Below are positions 63,287-64,000 of a stretch of DNA of 64,000 nucleotides, in pieces; positions within the stretch are counted from its first letter, which is position 1, and each line of letters opens with the position of its first letter. The translations under genes and the position numbers were made by a program. The notes under the pieces are model-generated. The model had not been told where the DNA came from, did not search any database, and saw only the letters and a program-made list of their open reading frames with translations. The DNA lies in NCBI GenBank assembly GCA_020249145.1, contig JADCGF010000005.1, forward strand, positions 310,001-374,000, written 5' to 3'. Source of the DNA: Roseomonas sp. (GTDB lineage Bacteria; Pseudomonadota; Alphaproteobacteria; Acetobacterales; Acetobacteraceae).

Positions 63287-63722
63287 GCCAATTTGCCACG
63301 CTAACCTTGTTTGCGGGGGGCATTATGCACATTCGGGCGGAATATTGCAACCATTTTTAGTTGCAAAGGGCTTTTCAAGCCCTGCCCCCCTACCCCTTCA
63401 CCTGCGCCGTCGTACTGATCGCCCCCGCCTTCCGCAACGTCGCGCGTTCTTCCGCCGAAAACCCAAAAATCCTCCGTTATTCAAATCGCCAATTTGGTCC
63501 CATCGGTGCTGACGCCGGACACAAGCGCTTAGCCTCAACATTCCTGGGGCTGGCATCCATTCGCCTCATGCTCAGAAAGCTCTGTCAACAATAAGAATGT
63601 TTGCGGACGGACTCTTAGACGCCCAACGAAATCAGAAGCTTGGTTCAGAGCGTGATCAAGTAAGGAAGGTCGTCATCCGAAGATGTGATGTCCTTGCTCA
63701 ACAAAAGAAGCCGGGGCACCCA
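63287..63722. other. Gap upstream of hicA with an operator-like inverted repeat and a gene relic
   Basis: TTGCAAC (63345-63351) and GTTGCAA (63360-63366) form an inverted repeat 58 bases upstream of the hicA start and could be the HicB operator. A minus-strand fragment at 63390-63476 is described separately. Apart from that, about 250 bases hold nothing I can support. Confidence 0.45.
63390..63476 (-). pseudogene. Possible 3' relic of a CaiB/BaiF CoA-transferase gene
   Basis: The 28-codon fragment reads FGFSAEERATLRKAGAI followed by a short tail and a stop. The pattern LGxSAEExAxLRAAGxI is the usual C-terminus of family III CoA transferases. A stop codon directly precedes it, so only a tail remains. 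The match is short. Confidence 0.35.
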
Positions 63723-64000
63723 TCAACGGCGTCTCCATGCACCGTGTGCCTCATCTGTGGTTATACCTGCAAAGCATTTTAATGTTTCCTTATGCGCAAA
63801 GTCCAAAAAATTTACGACGCCTTCCTGATCAGGAGTTTCAGGGGCACCACGCGCGGTCAGTTCGAGTTGCAGCAGCCGGTTCCCCTCCCTCTCGAATGGC
63901 GTCACGACCACATACAGGCGTCCGATAGGTCGACACCCTTCACGCTGAAGAAGATACTTCGCCTCAAGCTTTATTGTCTCTAGTGGGGTACTCCACTCAG
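63723..64000 (-). CDS. TIGR04255-like protein, C-terminal part (gene continues beyond window)
   Basis: The frame is open to the window edge. The visible part contains YVVVTPFEREGNRLLQLELT, PDQEGVVNFLDFAHKETLKC and FAGITTDEAHGAWRRR. The final LDxAHxxxxxxFxxITTxExxxxW pattern matches the end of TIGR04255-type proteins of unknown function. These are often seen in accessory or defence regions. The N-terminal part is not in the window. Confidence 0.5.
   Translation of the reverse strand, partial: EWSTPLETIKLEAKYLLQREGCRPIGRLYVVVTPFEREGNRLLQLELTARGAPETPDQEGVVNFLDFAHKETLKCFAGITTDEAHGAWRRR

Overview
The window is GC-rich chromosomal DNA. Its dense, overlapping genes, Apt/PssA/Psd/TpiA/DapA/SmpB homologues, MlaC, DUF1194, DUF2842 and DUF4281 proteins and a Bug-type solute-binding protein point to an alphaproteobacterium, most likely Rhodospirillales/Acetobacteraceae. 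That assignment is inferred from gene content and composition; there is no rRNA here to prove it.

Layout. Bases 1-6.9 kb hold housekeeping and signalling genes: an rluB-like pseudouridine synthase (cut by the window edge), a peptidase C26 amidotransferase, tadA, a DUF4214 protein with a sugar aminotransferase, a DUF1194 secreted protein, a LOV-domain hybrid histidine kinase and apt. From 7 to 11.8 kb lie mlaC, two membrane proteins with a duplicated gene junction, a MipA/OmpV outer-membrane protein and a PhyH dioxygenase. From 11.8 to 16.8 kb are a tyrosine-phosphatase-like protein, pssA-psd, a LysM protein and a cytochrome b/c pair. A tRNA-Pro(CGG) follows, then a TetR-controlled membrane operon, a 12-repeat TPR protein, HupE/UreJ, a pentapeptide protein, a UvrD-type helicase, prmA, an LLM oxidoreductase, an RsmB-type methyltransferase, a GNAT and guaA.

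Accessory DNA. (1) The 3' end of guaA is duplicated as a 58-bp direct repeat (30367-30424 and 31733-31790). The repeats flank a 1.37-kb insertion whose only gene encodes a HEPN-like protein; no integrase is present. (2) Bases 37380-50648 are a compact T7-like (podovirus) particle module: portal, scaffold, capsid, two tail-tube proteins, an internal virion protein, a tail fibre with a T7-type head domain, a possible small terminase, the large terminase, a membrane protein and a lysin. A divergent S24 repressor sits beside it. No integrase, polymerase or replication gene is visible, so it is either a decayed prophage or a domesticated particle. (3) Inside that module, a GNAT gene is carried on an 809-bp insertion flanked by another 58-bp direct repeat (57/58 identical). 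(4) The right end (61-64 kb) has a coiled-coil membrane protein, a hicAB toxin-antitoxin pair and the 3' end of a TIGR04255-like gene. Palindromic interspersed repeats occur at 28575-28802 (four 57-bp units), 32097-32146 and 41425-41468.

Between the accessory blocks are core operons: an aldehyde dehydrogenase, an MFS exporter and CinA (33.3-36.5 kb); arginyltransferase, penicillin acylase, glycosyltransferase, trpE and ppiD on the minus strand (50.6-58.4 kb); and tpiA, dapA and smpB on the plus strand (58.5-61 kb). Many neighbours share ATGA or GTGA start/stop overlaps, which suggests translational coupling. Start codons were chosen from ribosome-binding sites, overlaps and family length; several remain uncertain and are flagged.
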